Below, piece by piece: positions 51,171-60,021 of a DNA stretch of 64,000 nt. The notes below the pieces were generated by a model. The model searched no databases and was not told the origin of the DNA. It worked only from the letters and a program-made list of their open reading frames with translations. The DNA comes from Halonotius sp046719765. Its GTDB lineage: Archaea; Halobacteriota; Halobacteria; Halobacteriales; Haloferacaceae. Made by a program: the position numbers and the translations under genes. Within the stretch, counting starts at the first letter, position 1. Each line of letters starts with the position of its first letter. The DNA lies in contig NZ_JABEBY010000003.1 in the NCBI RefSeq assembly GCF_046719765.1, positions 124,001 to 188,000 of the forward strand, written 5' to 3'.

Positions 51171-51178
51171 TTTTTTAC
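51171..51178 (+). promoter_or_regulatory. TATA-like promoter of the geranylgeranyl reductase gene
   Basis: TTTTTTAC is 23-30 bases before the ATG at 51201, as expected for a haloarchaeal leaderless promoter. The surroundings are GC-rich. Confidence 0.55.
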
Positions 51179-51200
51179 TCGGCACCCTGATAGCAGGTGT

Positions 51201-52574
51201 ATGTCCTCCGACGCCTACGATATCGTGGTCGTCGGTGGCGGTACCGCCGGGGCCTTCGCCGCGGCGACGGCCGCCACCGAGGGGCTCGATGTCGTGATCG
51301 TAGAGCGGAAATCCGAGGCCGACGCCGGCCACATCGCCTGCGGCGACGCGATCAAGGGGAAAAGCACGTTCCCCGATGTAATCGATCTCGACTACCTCAA
51401 AGACGAGTCGTTTACCAACCGAGAGATCAGCCGAGCGGTCTTCGAAAATCCCGCCGACGGCGAGGATATCGAGATCGAATTCGGCGAACCTGGCGCGGTA
51501 CTCGATCGAAAACGCTACGGCGAGGTCCTCTTAGAGGAAGCCGCCCGCGTCGGCAGCGAGATCCACTACGACACGGTCGTCCAAGACGTACAACAGACTG
51601 ACGACGGAACCGTCACCGGTGTCGTCGGCACCCGCAAGGGCGAGCCTGTCAGCTACGATGCCGAGGTCGTCATCGATGCCGCTGGCGCGCTGTCAATTCT
51701 CCAAGAAAAAACCGACTTCGACGGGAGCTACTTCGACACCAACGTTCGGTACTCACAGTTCTGTTCAGCCTATCGGGAGATCATCGACGTCGATGAACCG
51801 GTCGAATGGCACGATGCCATCGTCTTCAAACCGACCAAAGAGCTCGGCTATCTCTGGTATTTCCCCCGCACGGCGACGGAGATCAACGCCGGGCTGGGCT
51901 TCCAGATGGATCAACCGGAGATGCAGATGGTGCCGGAGCTCAAGCGGGCCGTCGAGGATCGCCCGGATCTGGTCGAGCCGACCGTCCGCGATAAGCTTGG
52001 GGCGGCACTGCCGACCCGCCGGCCGTACGATTCGGCGGTCGCCGACGGCTACATGGCGGTCGGCGACGCCGCCGGCCACGTCAACCCGACAACCGGCGGC
52101 GGCATCCCCGGGGCGGCGAAATCGGCCTACTGGGCGACCAAACAGGCGATCGGGGCGATCGCCGACGGCGACGTGAGCGAGGCCAACCTCTGGGAGTACA
52201 ACCGCAAGGTGATGACCGGCTTCGGCAAACACTTCGCGGCCATCGACTGTTACAACATCTGGGGGACGACAAGCAGCGTCCAAGAGATCACCGAGATGGT
52301 GTCGTCGGTGCCGGGCCAACACCTCGCCGACGCCTTAGCCGGCACCGGCACCGCGTCGATGCCGCTGTCGCTGAAGCTCCGGACGCTGGTCGATACCTTC
52401 GGTCACTGGGGTGAGCTCATGGAGCTCGCCAAGGTTCGCTCGAAGGCATCAGAGCTCTCCGAGCATTACGCTCGGTATCCGGCAAGTCCCAAGGGGTTCC
52501 CGGCCTGGCAGTCGGTGCGAGATGGCATCATGGATGAACTCTATGAGATCACCGGTGCCGACCCGAAATACTGA
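51201..52574 (+). CDS. digeranylgeranylglycerophospholipid reductase (geranylgeranyl reductase family)
   Basis: This 457-residue flavoprotein saturates isoprenoid chains of archaeal membrane lipids. FAD motif GGGTAGAFAA is at 12-21, then IVERK and the CGDAIKGK region (about 47-54) typical for archaeal GGR, and a second FAD motif AVGDAAGHVNPTTGGGIPGA (about 276-295; shown in part). Length is typical. The ATG at 51201 is preceded by a TATA-like box. A promoter-proximal start upstream at 51063 would add a non-conserved 46-residue leader. Confidence 0.92.
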   Translation: MSSDAYDIVVVGGGTAGAFAAATAATEGLDVVIVERKSEADAGHIACGDAIKGKSTFPDVIDLDYLKDESFTNREISRAVFENPADGEDIEIEFGEPGAVLDRKRYGEVLLEEAARVGSEIHYDTVVQDVQQTDDGTVTGVVGTRKGEPVSYDAEVVIDAAGALSILQEKTDFDGSYFDTNVRYSQFCSAYREIIDVDEPVEWHDAIVFKPTKELGYLWYFPRTATEINAGLGFQMDQPEMQMVPELKRAVEDRPDLVEPTVRDKLGAALPTRRPYDSAVADGYMAVGDAAGHVNPTTGGGIPGAAKSAYWATKQAIGAIADGDVSEANLWEYNRKVMTGFGKHFAAIDCYNIWGTTSSVQEITEMVSSVPGQHLADALAGTGTASMPLSLKLRTLVDTFGHWGELMELAKVRSKASELSEHYARYPASPKGFPAWQSVRDGIMDELYEITGADPKY

Positions 52575-52645
52575 GCCAGCAAGCTAACTGACACGAATAG
52601 CGGCTGACCACAACGCCTTTTCGGCAACGAGACAATACTCCGGTG

Positions 52646-53485
52646 ATGGCACAAAACGAACTCCCCGTTAGCGGCGACTGTCCGACCACCAACGAGATGC
52701 CCATGCTGGGACTCGGCACGTGGAAAAACAGCGACCCCGAGGCCTGCGCCGAGTCGGTTGCGACCGCACTCGAAACCGGCTACCGACATATCGACACCGC
52801 CCAGGCCTACGGCAACGAGGACGCCGTCGGCAACGGGATCGAGCAGGCCGCCGTCGACCGCGAGGACGTGTTCCTCGCCACCAAGATCTGGATCGACAAC
52901 CTCGCGTACGACGACGTGCTGGAAACCGCGGAAGCGAGCCTCGATCGTCTCGGTGTCGACAGTGTCGACCTGCTGTACGTCCACTGGCCGTCCCGAACCT
53001 ACGACGCCGAGGACACCCTCGCCGCGTTCAACGAACTCTACGATCAAGGCAAGATCGACCGGATCGGCGTCAGCAACTTCGAGCCCGAACAGCTCGCCGA
53101 GGCGATCGAGCTCTCGGACGCGCCGATCTTCGCCAACCAGGTCGAGATCCATCCGCTGCTCCAACAGGAGGAGCTCCGTGAGGTCTGTGCCGACCACGAC
53201 GTTGAACTCGTCGCCTACTCGCCGCTGGCTCGCGGCGAGGTTTTCGATGTCGCTGAGATCGAATCGATCGCCGACGACCACGGCGTGAGCCCAGCCCAGA
53301 TCAGCCTCGCGTGGCTGCGCCACCACGGGATCACGGCGATCCCAAAGGCAACGAGCGGGGAACACATCCGCGACAACTGGGCGTCGCTGTCGGTGTCGCT
53401 GTCCGACGCGGAGATCGAAACGATCGACAGCATCGAAACCACCGACCGGCGGGTCGATCCCGACTTCGGTCCCTGGAACAACTGA
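52646..53485 (+). CDS. aldo/keto reductase
   Basis: This 279-residue reductase has the full AKR tetrad: Asp and Tyr in HIDTAQAYGNE (about 46-56), Lys in ATKIW, and His in VHWPSR. The NADPH-binding end is IPKATSGEHIRDN (about 232-244), of the classical 2-ketoreductase type. The substrate is likely a sugar or carbonyl compound. The ATG at 52646 is preferred to a GTG three bases upstream. It is 71 bases downstream of the geranylgeranyl reductase; a TATA-like CCTTTTCGG is in the gap, suggesting separate transcription. Confidence 0.9.
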   Translation: MAQNELPVSGDCPTTNEMPMLGLGTWKNSDPEACAESVATALETGYRHIDTAQAYGNEDAVGNGIEQAAVDREDVFLATKIWIDNLAYDDVLETAEASLDRLGVDSVDLLYVHWPSRTYDAEDTLAAFNELYDQGKIDRIGVSNFEPEQLAEAIELSDAPIFANQVEIHPLLQQEELREVCADHDVELVAYSPLARGEVFDVAEIESIADDHGVSPAQISLAWLRHHGITAIPKATSGEHIRDNWASLSVSLSDAEIETIDSIETTDRRVDPDFGPWNN

Positions 53486-53528
53486 CAGAACACAACCTTC
53501 ACATACTCCCGCGGGTCAGTAGGTAGCA

Positions 53529-54287
53529 ATGGCACAGCGGTCACCCGGGTTGATCGGCGCGATCCGCATCGACCTCACGCGGCTCCACGAAACGTGGATG
53601 GAGGTCGTCTTTCCGCGGCAGCTCGATCCCGGACACGTCCTCGGAAAATGGAAGCCGGAGACCGGCGTCCAGACGGCCGGCTACTATCTATGGGCGGCGC
53701 TTGGCCTGCCGCTGGTGTTGATCGGCTACCCGCTGTTGCTGATCGGCTACGGAACCCGGTTTTACGCGGCCAAACTCGATAGCGCGGCCACCCGGCTTGG
53801 GATTATCGGCGCGGTGTTGCTCTCGATCGTTGTCTGGGGCGTCCTCTCGGCGGTCGCAAGTTTTCAGTTCGGTGATGCCGGGCAGTTTAGTCTCGCCGCC
53901 GAGGGATTCCTTGCGGTCGTCGCCGCCAGCGTTGTCGCGACAATCTCGGCTGGATTGGCAGTGCTGTTCAGCCGGATCGGCGGCCGAGCGACGAGCGTCC
54001 TGTTGGCGTATCCAGCCGCGATGACCGCGCTGTTCCTCCCGCCGGTCGTCGCCGCGCTGTTCGTCGAGACGCTGCAACAGACCATCTTCCCGTGGAGCGA
54101 GGAGCTGGCGATCACGATCCTCGATGAGATCCTGTTTGTCGGCGGGCTCAACGACATCATCCGCGATCGGTTTACCCTCGAAGGGGTTGGCTACGTGCTG
54201 ATGTGGCTCTCGCTGTCGGTGCCGCTGGGGTGGTTCCTTGGTGGACTGGTGGCGTTTGCCAACATCATCCGCCCGAAAGACGAGTAA
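53529..54287 (+). CDS. polytopic haloarchaeal membrane protein, unknown function
   Basis: This 252-residue protein has about five hydrophobic segments (about 48-72, 88-112, 122-148, 158-178, 222-242) with a long N-terminal cytoplasmic region (WMEVVFPRQLDPGHVLGKWKP). It resembles haloarchaeal DUF4013-like membrane proteins, but I cannot name it with confidence. It follows the aldo/keto reductase by 43 bases. No active-site motif is present. Confidence 0.6.
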   Translation: MAQRSPGLIGAIRIDLTRLHETWMEVVFPRQLDPGHVLGKWKPETGVQTAGYYLWAALGLPLVLIGYPLLLIGYGTRFYAAKLDSAATRLGIIGAVLLSIVVWGVLSAVASFQFGDAGQFSLAAEGFLAVVAASVVATISAGLAVLFSRIGGRATSVLLAYPAAMTALFLPPVVAALFVETLQQTIFPWSEELAITILDEILFVGGLNDIIRDRFTLEGVGYVLMWLSLSVPLGWFLGGLVAFANIIRPKDE

Positions 54288-54335
54288 CACGGTCGATCCC
54301 GCTACGTTTACGCCGCCGGATCCCCTACCCAAGGT

Positions 54336-54530
54336 ATGGAGTTTACGACCGGAACGACCGCTGGACTGTTCATTGCTATCGTCGCACTTGGCGTCGGCGG
54401 GCTGATCGCCGCGCCGATCCCGATGGCTCCCTCGACAATCATGATGATGGTACTGCCCTCGATGGCGATCTTCGGGCTCATCACGCTCGCCATCGGCGTC
54501 AAACACGGCGCGTACCGCGCGAATAACTAA
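54336..54530 (+). CDS. 64-residue two-helix membrane protein (DUF7333-like)
   Basis: This 64-residue protein has two hydrophobic helices (about 8-28 and 34-53) and a short basic end (VKHGAYRANN). It resembles haloarchaeal DUF7333 micro-membrane proteins, often downstream of other membrane genes. It has its own short promoter spacer (CCCCTACCCAAGGT) and no known function. Confidence 0.55.
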   Translation: MEFTTGTTAGLFIAIVALGVGGLIAAPIPMAPSTIMMMVLPSMAIFGLITLAIGVKHGAYRANN

Positions 54531-54541
54531 CCACTCCTCAG

Positions 54542-54605
54542 CGACTCACTACTTCGTCATCGACTCACTACTCCGTCAGCGAGCCACTACTCCGTCGTCG
54601 ACTCG
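54542..54605. repeat. 19-base tandem repeat at the DUF373 3' end
   Basis: A unit like CGACTCACTACTCCGTCAG starts at 54542, 54561 and 54580, with a partial fourth at 54599. The third copy spans the stop codon of the DUF373 gene (54587-54589). The region lies between two convergent genes and probably arose by slippage. Confidence 0.6.
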
Positions 54606-55675
54606 CCTGTCTGCGCCTCAAGCGCGGCCGCCGCCCTGACGCCCAGGAGGCTGACAAGCACCCCCACAGCAACAAAGACGGCTAGCCGGTGGATCGGCGC
54701 AAGATTAAGTGGGCCGATACGAATGCCGATCGTCAACAGATAGCCGGTGAAGCCGCGGGTGATGATCCCGATAGCCAACACGGCAGCCGGCAGGCTGAGC
54801 ATCGCCGTCGGCAACGCGGCGTCGGCGATCAGCCGATCGAGCAGCCGGCCCGTAGCCGCGGTGACACCGGCAAACGTTAGCCACGGGCTGCTGCTGTGGA
54901 GGAAGACAGCCGCCGACAACGGGGCCGGCGTCACAGACAGCGGTGTCACCGCGAGCCCGCCGGAAAAGAGACCGACGATCGTCAACCCGGCGGCGGTCAC
55001 GTAGGTCACCACCGACATCTGCCCGGAGTACAGCAGTTCCCGGCTCACCTCGGGCAGCCGACCAACGTATTCGTCGATCCCCAGTCCTTTGTACAACACC
55101 GCGCCACCGAGAAGCGCCGCCAACCCAGCAAGCGCGACCGCGGGTGAAAACCACAACAAGAGTGCTGGCACCAACAACAGGCTAATCCCGAGCGGTACCA
55201 ACACGGTCGTTCGCAACTCCTCGTCGGCAAGAAACTGTTTGAGCAGATAGTACGTCGACTCGATATCCCGAGCCTGTCGGACGACAACACGGTCGACGCC
55301 ATCGACCTGCAGCCGGCTTTCGATCACCGGCAGGAGTCGCTCGTCGTCGGTCGCGCCCGTCACGACAACCGTCGCCGTCAGATCGTAGTCGGCGGCGAGT
55401 TCGTCGATCTGGTCGGCCACCGCGCGGTCGGGGGCGGTCGATCCCGCCGGGCCGGGCGACACCACCGCCACGATCGCGTCGGTGCCGGAATCGTTGAGAT
55501 CGCGGGTCACTCGGAGAGCTTCCAGCAGACAGTTGACGGTCGTTGCCTCGGGGTCATCCAACCCGACATCGGTCACCAGCGACCGCACCGCCTCCCAGCC
55601 GACAACCGGCGGGGTCAACCCCGTCGCTGTCGTCACGGTGCTGTCCCGATCGAGACAACAGACCAGCGTCGTCAC
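54587..55675 (-). CDS. DUF373 family membrane protein
   Basis: This 362-residue archaeal protein has an N-terminal soluble part (about 1-140, alpha/beta, with CCLDRDST and VAVVSPG) and six or so hydrophobic segments in the rest, matching DUF373. Family members are euryarchaeal and of unknown function. The start is a GTG at 55675. A 19-base tandem repeat covers its stop codon. It is not clearly tied to a neighbouring gene. Confidence 0.85.
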   Translation of the reverse strand: MTTLVCCLDRDSTVTTATGLTPPVVGWEAVRSLVTDVGLDDPEATTVNCLLEALRVTRDLNDSGTDAIVAVVSPGPAGSTAPDRAVADQIDELAADYDLTATVVVTGATDDERLLPVIESRLQVDGVDRVVVRQARDIESTYYLLKQFLADEELRTTVLVPLGISLLLVPALLLWFSPAVALAGLAALLGGAVLYKGLGIDEYVGRLPEVSRELLYSGQMSVVTYVTAAGLTIVGLFSGGLAVTPLSVTPAPLSAAVFLHSSSPWLTFAGVTAATGRLLDRLIADAALPTAMLSLPAAVLAIGIITRGFTGYLLTIGIRIGPLNLAPIHRLAVFVAVGVLVSLLGVRAAAALEAQTGESTTE

Positions 55676-55780
55676 AGCCGACCCAAGCAGACGCGCGAGT
55701 AAAAAGCCAGTCGGTCGCCCGCGGCTCCCGCGCGGCTATCGAGGTGACACAAACAAAAGCAAATCCGCCTACCAGCCGAC

Positions 55781-56692
55781 TTAGAGCAGCCCCGTCTTCT
55801 GGAGCTTCATCAGATCCTCGGTTTCGAGGGTTTCGCCTTCCTTGAACTTCTGGTAGATGTCCTCGGCTTCCTGCTTCTCCTCTTCCATCTTCTCCTGACG
55901 CTCGTCTTTGCGCTCTTCTTCTTCCTCTTTGTCCAGCTCGCGGAGCCGCTTCTGGACGCGGACGAAGTCCTCGTGGTGGCGGTCGGCCGCTTCCTGGGCC
56001 TCGACGAACAGCTCGTGCATCTCGTCGGCCTCATCGCGCACCTCGTCGGCCTCCCGGTAGGCCTCGATCATCTGGTTGTGGTGCTCTTGGGCCTTGTCGG
56101 CGAGTTCCGTGACCTTCTGGTGGTGTTGGGAGGCCTCGGAGCGGACTTCCTCGGCTTCCTCGACGAGCTCGTCGAGTTCACCGCTGTTGTCGACTTTGTC
56201 CTTCTTTTCGGCGAGCTCCTCGCGTTTGGCCTCGATCTTCTCGATGAGCTCCTGTTCGTCCTCCGAGGACAGCACCTCGGTCTGCTGTTGGAACTCCAGA
56301 TCCTCGATCTCGGATTCGAGCTCCTCGATTGATTTGCCCTCGTCGAGCTCGAGATCCTCCTTCATCTCCTCGACCTCGTCGAACAGTTCGTTGGCCTTGG
56401 CGTTGAGCTCGTTTCGCTTGTCCTTGTGCTCCTGGACTTCCTCGTTGAGCTCGTCGCGCTTTTCGCGGTGTTCCTGGGCCTCGTCGACCTTTTCGCGTGT
56501 CTTGGCGTTGAGCTCGTCGCGCTTGTCGGCGCGCTCGGATGCCATCTGGTTGAGCTCATTGCGCCGGTCGCGGAGCTGTCCAGCGAGTTTGATCAGTTTG
56601 CCTTTCGAGCCGTTTTCGAGTCGTTCGTCGGTGAGCTCGACGTTGTCCGCCTCGTCAAGCTCGTCGATGTCGTATTCAGTTACTACACTCAT
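55781..56692 (-). CDS. long coiled-coil protein (DUF7121-like)
   Basis: This 303-residue protein is almost entirely charged heptad sequence, such as KDKRNELNAKANELFDEVEEMKEDL and EEVRSEASQHHQKVTELADKA, predicting a long coiled coil. It has a short acidic head (VTEYDIDELDEADNVEL) and a C-terminal segment ETEDLMKLQKTGLL that is conserved in haloarchaeal homologues. A structural or chromosome-associated role is possible. The ATG at 56692 is family-consistent; the upstream ATG at 56743 gives an unlikely leader. Confidence 0.8.
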   Translation of the reverse strand: MSVVTEYDIDELDEADNVELTDERLENGSKGKLIKLAGQLRDRRNELNQMASERADKRDELNAKTREKVDEAQEHREKRDELNEEVQEHKDKRNELNAKANELFDEVEEMKEDLELDEGKSIEELESEIEDLEFQQQTEVLSSEDEQELIEKIEAKREELAEKKDKVDNSGELDELVEEAEEVRSEASQHHQKVTELADKAQEHHNQMIEAYREADEVRDEADEMHELFVEAQEAADRHHEDFVRVQKRLRELDKEEEEERKDERQEKMEEEKQEAEDIYQKFKEGETLETEDLMKLQKTGLL

Positions 56693-56974
56693 GATTTGAA
56701 CCTCGGTACCATTGTTGCTCCGGCCATGGCAGTGGCCAGCCACTGTGCGATCGACCGTGGATAAGAATTCCCGATCATTCGTCGTGCGATGCCACCAGCG
56801 CCGGAGGCGTTCTGGTACCTCTACATTCTGCCGGCCGGGATATAAATACTTCGGTGGGGGAGACCCTGCAAAGAGCTACCATACCGCCCGAATTCGGCGT
56901 ATGTGGGTCGTTCACATGAGCCGGGCGAGTATAAAAAGCAAGCTCCATGGCGGCTGTGTGATCCCCAGCAAACG
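56693..56974. other. 282-bp spacer before the coiled-coil gene
   Basis: No gene is evident; an 18-codon frame at 56789-56845 is too short to support. It contains a TATA-like ATATAAATA at 56840-56848 and AGTATAAAAAG at 56929-56939. They are on uncertain strands and likely belong to the coiled-coil gene's promoter. Confidence 0.4.
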
Positions 56975-57550
56975 TTAGTCCAGCATCGAGAGCGCGGTGT
57001 CGGTGTCGCCGTCGAACTCGGCAAGCAGCTCCCGGGCTGTCGTGCGAACCGCCGGCCGAACCGGAACATGTACCATCCCCTCGTCGGGTTGACCGTAGAC
57101 AACGCTGGTACCGGCGGGTAACGCGAGGATCGCCGGCAACGCGGCCAGATCCTCCTCGCCGTCGACGCTGATCGTGAGCGGAAGCTCCGTGGTTGTCGCC
57201 GCCTCACGGAGCGTCGTCAACAACGACTCCGAGATCGTCGCCGGCGGGTTTGTGACCGACAGTCGGCGACCCGCAAGCGCAGACAGCGTCGCTTCGACGG
57301 CTGGATCGATGGGCTCGCGCTCGGTGCGGCCGTCGATAACGGCGATATCCGGCTGACGACCCGCGTCGGCGAGCGTGGCGGTCACCACGTCGCCGACGGT
57401 CAGCAGTCGCGTCTCAGCTATCGACGAATCGGACGCAGCTGTCGCCTCGGCGTGGTCGTCGACCGCAGTCAACAACGCATCGGGAGCAGTGTAAATCTCG
57501 CCGAGTGGCTCTTTCAGCTCGCCGCGGAGCGTCTCGGGGAGTTCAAGCAC
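56975..57550 (-). CDS. GTP-dependent dephospho-CoA kinase (DUF359)
   Basis: This 191-residue enzyme phosphorylates dephospho-CoA using GTP, as established for the archaeal DUF359 family. Segments typical of it are LPETLRGELKEPLGEIY at the start, LLTVGDVVTATLADAGRQPDIAVIDGRTERE, NPPATISESLL and the late VYGQPDEGMVHVPV. The start is a GTG at 57550. It is one base downstream of spt4 in the conserved archaeal operon eIF2-gamma / PIN / rpo7 / spt4 / kinase. Confidence 0.9.
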   Translation of the reverse strand: MLELPETLRGELKEPLGEIYTAPDALLTAVDDHAEATAASDSSIAETRLLTVGDVVTATLADAGRQPDIAVIDGRTEREPIDPAVEATLSALAGRRLSVTNPPATISESLLTTLREAATTTELPLTISVDGEEDLAALPAILALPAGTSVVYGQPDEGMVHVPVRPAVRTTARELLAEFDGDTDTALSMLD

Positions 57551-57551
57551 A

Positions 57552-57749
57552 CTACCGAACCTTCAGTGCGTAGCTGCCGGGGTTGCTGACGTTCATTTCG
57601 GTGGCGATCTCGCTTTCCTCGGGGTGGGTAACGATGACGTAGCCGGCCCAGTCCTCCGTGAGACTGGAAGACCCGCAGTTCTCACAGGTTTGGCTGTCGG
57701 CCTCGTTGACAAAGTGACACTCCCGACAGGCCAGCCGGTCGGCCGCCAT
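57552..57749 (-). CDS. spt4: transcription elongation factor Spt4
   Basis: This 65-residue zinc-ribbon protein has Cys8, Cys11, Cys22 and Cys25 (ACRECHFVNEADSQTCENCG) as in archaeal Spt4, which pairs with Spt5 and clamps RNA polymerase. It lies between rpo7 and dephospho-CoA kinase with zero or one base between genes, in the order conserved in archaea. Confidence 0.94.
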   Translation of the reverse strand: MAADRLACRECHFVNEADSQTCENCGSSSLTEDWAGYVIVTHPEESEIATEMNVSNPGSYALKVR

Positions 57750-58328
57750 TTAGGCACCCTCCGCCGGTGCGTCCTGCTCGCGCCGTTTGCGGGCCTGCTC
57801 CAGCCACTCGTGTTTGCCCAAGCCGGGCTGTTTGGCCGTCAGGCCGATCTTCGAGTCCCGCGGGTTGCGCTCGTCGATACTCTTCGTGACGATCCGCGTG
57901 CGTACCGAGTCGTCGACACCGAGAGTGTCGCTGGATTCCGTCGAGGCGAGCTGCTGGTTCTCTGCGTCGTGAGCGAGATACTCATCGGAGATCTGCGAGA
58001 CGTGGAGCAGGCCGTCGACGGGGCCGATCCCGACGAACGCGCCGAACTCGACGACCTCGACGACGGTGCCGTCGGTGACCTCCTGCATCGAGGGATCGAA
58101 CGTGATGGCGTCGAACTCCGCCTCGTAGTAGACGCCGGGGCGGTTCGGCAACACGGTGCCCTCGCCGATCTCGTGAACATCGATGACGCTGACGACGCTG
58201 CCGACATCCTCGTCCATGCGTCCCTCTAGTTTGTCCTGCAGCAGGCGTTTGACCCGCTGTGGCGACACATCCGCCAGCTGTTCCGGCGGCACTTCGACCG
58301 TATCTTTGAGTCGTACCCGTTTGTACAT
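57750..58328 (-). CDS. rpo7: RNA polymerase subunit Rpo7 (RpoE')
   Basis: This 192-residue subunit has the N-terminal RNP-like domain (MYKRVRLKDTVEVPPEQL) and a C-terminal S1-type OB fold (TDGTVVEVVEFGAFVGIGPVDGLLHVSQISDEYL, about 80-113). With Rpo4 it makes the stalk of archaeal RNA polymerase. The ATG at 58328 gives the usual length; the upstream ATG at 58406 is not needed. Its stop is directly adjacent to the spt4 start. Confidence 0.95.
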   Translation of the reverse strand: MYKRVRLKDTVEVPPEQLADVSPQRVKRLLQDKLEGRMDEDVGSVVSVIDVHEIGEGTVLPNRPGVYYEAEFDAITFDPSMQEVTDGTVVEVVEFGAFVGIGPVDGLLHVSQISDEYLAHDAENQQLASTESSDTLGVDDSVRTRIVTKSIDERNPRDSKIGLTAKQPGLGKHEWLEQARKRREQDAPAEGA

Positions 58329-58329
58329 A

Positions 58330-58713
58330 TTATGGTGATCGTATCCCGAGGGTGGTTTCGCCCTGTCTGCTGACAACGTGAACGCCATGGGATCGGAGGC
58401 GATCACGCAGTGGGGCGTCGTTCGTGACGACGTAATCGAGCTCGCCGTCGGTGGCTAGCTCAACGATTGCGTCGTCAGCATATGAGACGTTCGTTTCGAC
58501 GACACGACACCGACCGGCAAGATCTTTTCCCACGCTGGCGGCGGTCGCGGCCTCGCTGTGGCCGCCAGCGAGCGAATCAAGCTCGTCGAGGACTACCGAC
58601 GGGACAACCAACTCGGCGGCGGGGCCGAACAGCCGGTCGAGTTCGTCGAACACACGGATATCACATTCGACCGGCATCATGAGTGCGTTGGTATCCAGCC
58701 CGACGACAACCAT
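58330..58713 (-). CDS. PIN-domain ribonuclease (FCF1/VapC-like)
   Basis: This 127-residue PIN-domain protein has the acidic residues expected for metal binding: Asp7 in LDTNAL, Glu44 in VLDELD, Asp80/81, and Asp99 in TNDAPLRDR. In archaea it sits between eIF2-gamma and rpo7, where its homologues are implicated in rRNA processing or turnover. No antitoxin gene accompanies it, so it is not a standard VapBC toxin. It follows rpo7 by one base. Confidence 0.88.
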   Translation of the reverse strand: MVVVGLDTNALMMPVECDIRVFDELDRLFGPAAELVVPSVVLDELDSLAGGHSEAATAASVGKDLAGRCRVVETNVSYADDAIVELATDGELDYVVTNDAPLRDRLRSHGVHVVSRQGETTLGIRSP

Positions 58714-58714
58714 G

Positions 58715-59944
58715 CTACGCCCGCAGCGTGCCGATGCCGATCAGCCGCCACCGCGCGCCGACACGGCGGTTGATGGCGATGGTCGCGCCGTCACGGGCAC
58801 AAACCGGTCGTTTCAGGTTGACCTCACACTCGCCGTCGCGGGCGCTGGTCACCGCACCAACCGTGGTCGCGGTGCCGACGGTCAACATCAGCGGCTCGCC
58901 CGTCGAGATCGCCTCGACCTCGTCGTTCTCGCCGACGACCCGATCCAGCAGCTCAACCTCCATCTCGAAGCCGTTCCGCGTCGGCGGCAGCGTGCCGGGC
59001 TCGCCGGCGACCTGGCCGCCGAGTGAGTCACCTTTCGTGAGGCTCGGATCGAGACCGGTGCCGACGCCGATGAGGCCGCCTGGCCCCACAGAGTCGGGGG
59101 AACCGTTGCCGGCCTGCAGCGATCGGATCGTCGTCGTCAACGGCTGCCACTCGGTTTGCCCGCCCTCCTCAACCTCACGGCCGGGGCGGAGTTCGATCTC
59201 GTCGTCGACCGAGAGCTCGCCACTGACGAGGCTGCCACCGACGACGCCGCCGGTGAGGCCGTCCCACGTCGTTCCCGGGCGGTTGATATCGAAGCTCCGG
59301 GCGACGAACATCTCGGCGTTGTCGTCGTCGCTGCGATCCGGCGTCGGGATCGTCTCCTCGATCGCGCCGATCAGCACGTCGAGATTCGTCTCCTGTTGAG
59401 CACTGATCGGGATGATCGGGGCGTCCTCGGCGACCGTCCCCTCGACGAACTCCTGGATCTGCTCGTAGTTCTCCATCGCGCGCTCGCGGTCAACGAGATC
59501 GAGCTTGTTCTGGGCGATGACGATGTTGTCAATGCCGATTATGTCGAGGGCCATCAGGTGTTCCTCAGTCTGGGCCTGTGGGACATCCTCGGTCGCCGAG
59601 ACGACGAGCACCGCGCCGTCCATCAGCGACGCGCCGGCGAGCATCGTCGCCATCAGCGTCTCGTGACCAGGCGCGTCGACAAAGGAGACGGTGCGCAGGG
59701 GTTCGCTCGCCTCGCCGTCGGGGCACTCTTCATCGACAGTGTAGCAGTCAGGTTCCTCGACGCCCGGGCACTGCCGGAACGTCGTGTCCGCATAGCCGAG
59801 TCGAATCGAGATGCCGCGTTTCATCTCCTCGGAGTGCTGGTCGGTCCACGAGCCGCTCAGTGCTTCGACGAGCGTCGTCTTCCCGTGGTCGACGTGGCCG
59901 ACGAGTCCGATGTTCACCTCCGGTTGTGTAGTCTCTTGTGTCAC
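58715..59944 (-). CDS. eif2g: translation initiation factor aIF2 subunit gamma
   Basis: This 409-residue GTPase delivers initiator tRNA. The P-loop GHVDHGKTT is at 16-24; the switch motif DAPGHE and NKLD follow. A cysteine set (Cys59, Cys67, Cys74) sits in the zinc-knuckle loop; one of the four usual Cys is not seen, as is common in haloarchaea. The start is GTG (59944), with a strong Shine-Dalgarno AGGAGGT seven bases upstream (59951-59956 complement). Its stop is one base before the PIN gene. Operon leader of the information-processing cluster. Confidence 0.95.
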   Translation of the reverse strand: MTQETTQPEVNIGLVGHVDHGKTTLVEALSGSWTDQHSEEMKRGISIRLGYADTTFRQCPGVEEPDCYTVDEECPDGEASEPLRTVSFVDAPGHETLMATMLAGASLMDGAVLVVSATEDVPQAQTEEHLMALDIIGIDNIVIAQNKLDLVDRERAMENYEQIQEFVEGTVAEDAPIIPISAQQETNLDVLIGAIEETIPTPDRSDDDNAEMFVARSFDINRPGTTWDGLTGGVVGGSLVSGELSVDDEIELRPGREVEEGGQTEWQPLTTTIRSLQAGNGSPDSVGPGGLIGVGTGLDPSLTKGDSLGGQVAGEPGTLPPTRNGFEMEVELLDRVVGENDEVEAISTGEPLMLTVGTATTVGAVTSARDGECEVNLKRPVCARDGATIAINRRVGARWRLIGIGTLRA

Positions 59945-59950
59945 TATTGA

Positions 59951-59956
59951 CCTCCT
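59951..59956 (-). promoter_or_regulatory. Shine-Dalgarno deciding the eif2g GTG start
   Basis: CCTCCT-type sequence on the plus strand gives GGAGGT six to seven bases before the GTG at 59944. It supports GTG rather than the frame's more distant ATG at 60025, which would overlap the upstream gene's stop. Confidence 0.65.
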
Positions 59957-60021
59957 CAGAGTAGTTCTACCGAAAGTTCGCCCTGAACGACTGATAAAGG
60001 TGCTGTTCTGGGTGCGTCCCG

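Noticed and set aside
56789..56845. 18-codon frame MPPAPEAFWYLYILPAGI
   Set aside because: Hydrophobic, but far too short and without a clear promoter or homologue to be supported.
58330..58713. PIN-domain protein as a VapC toxin
   Set aside because: No antitoxin partner is present and the gene is in a conserved housekeeping operon between aIF2-gamma and rpo7.
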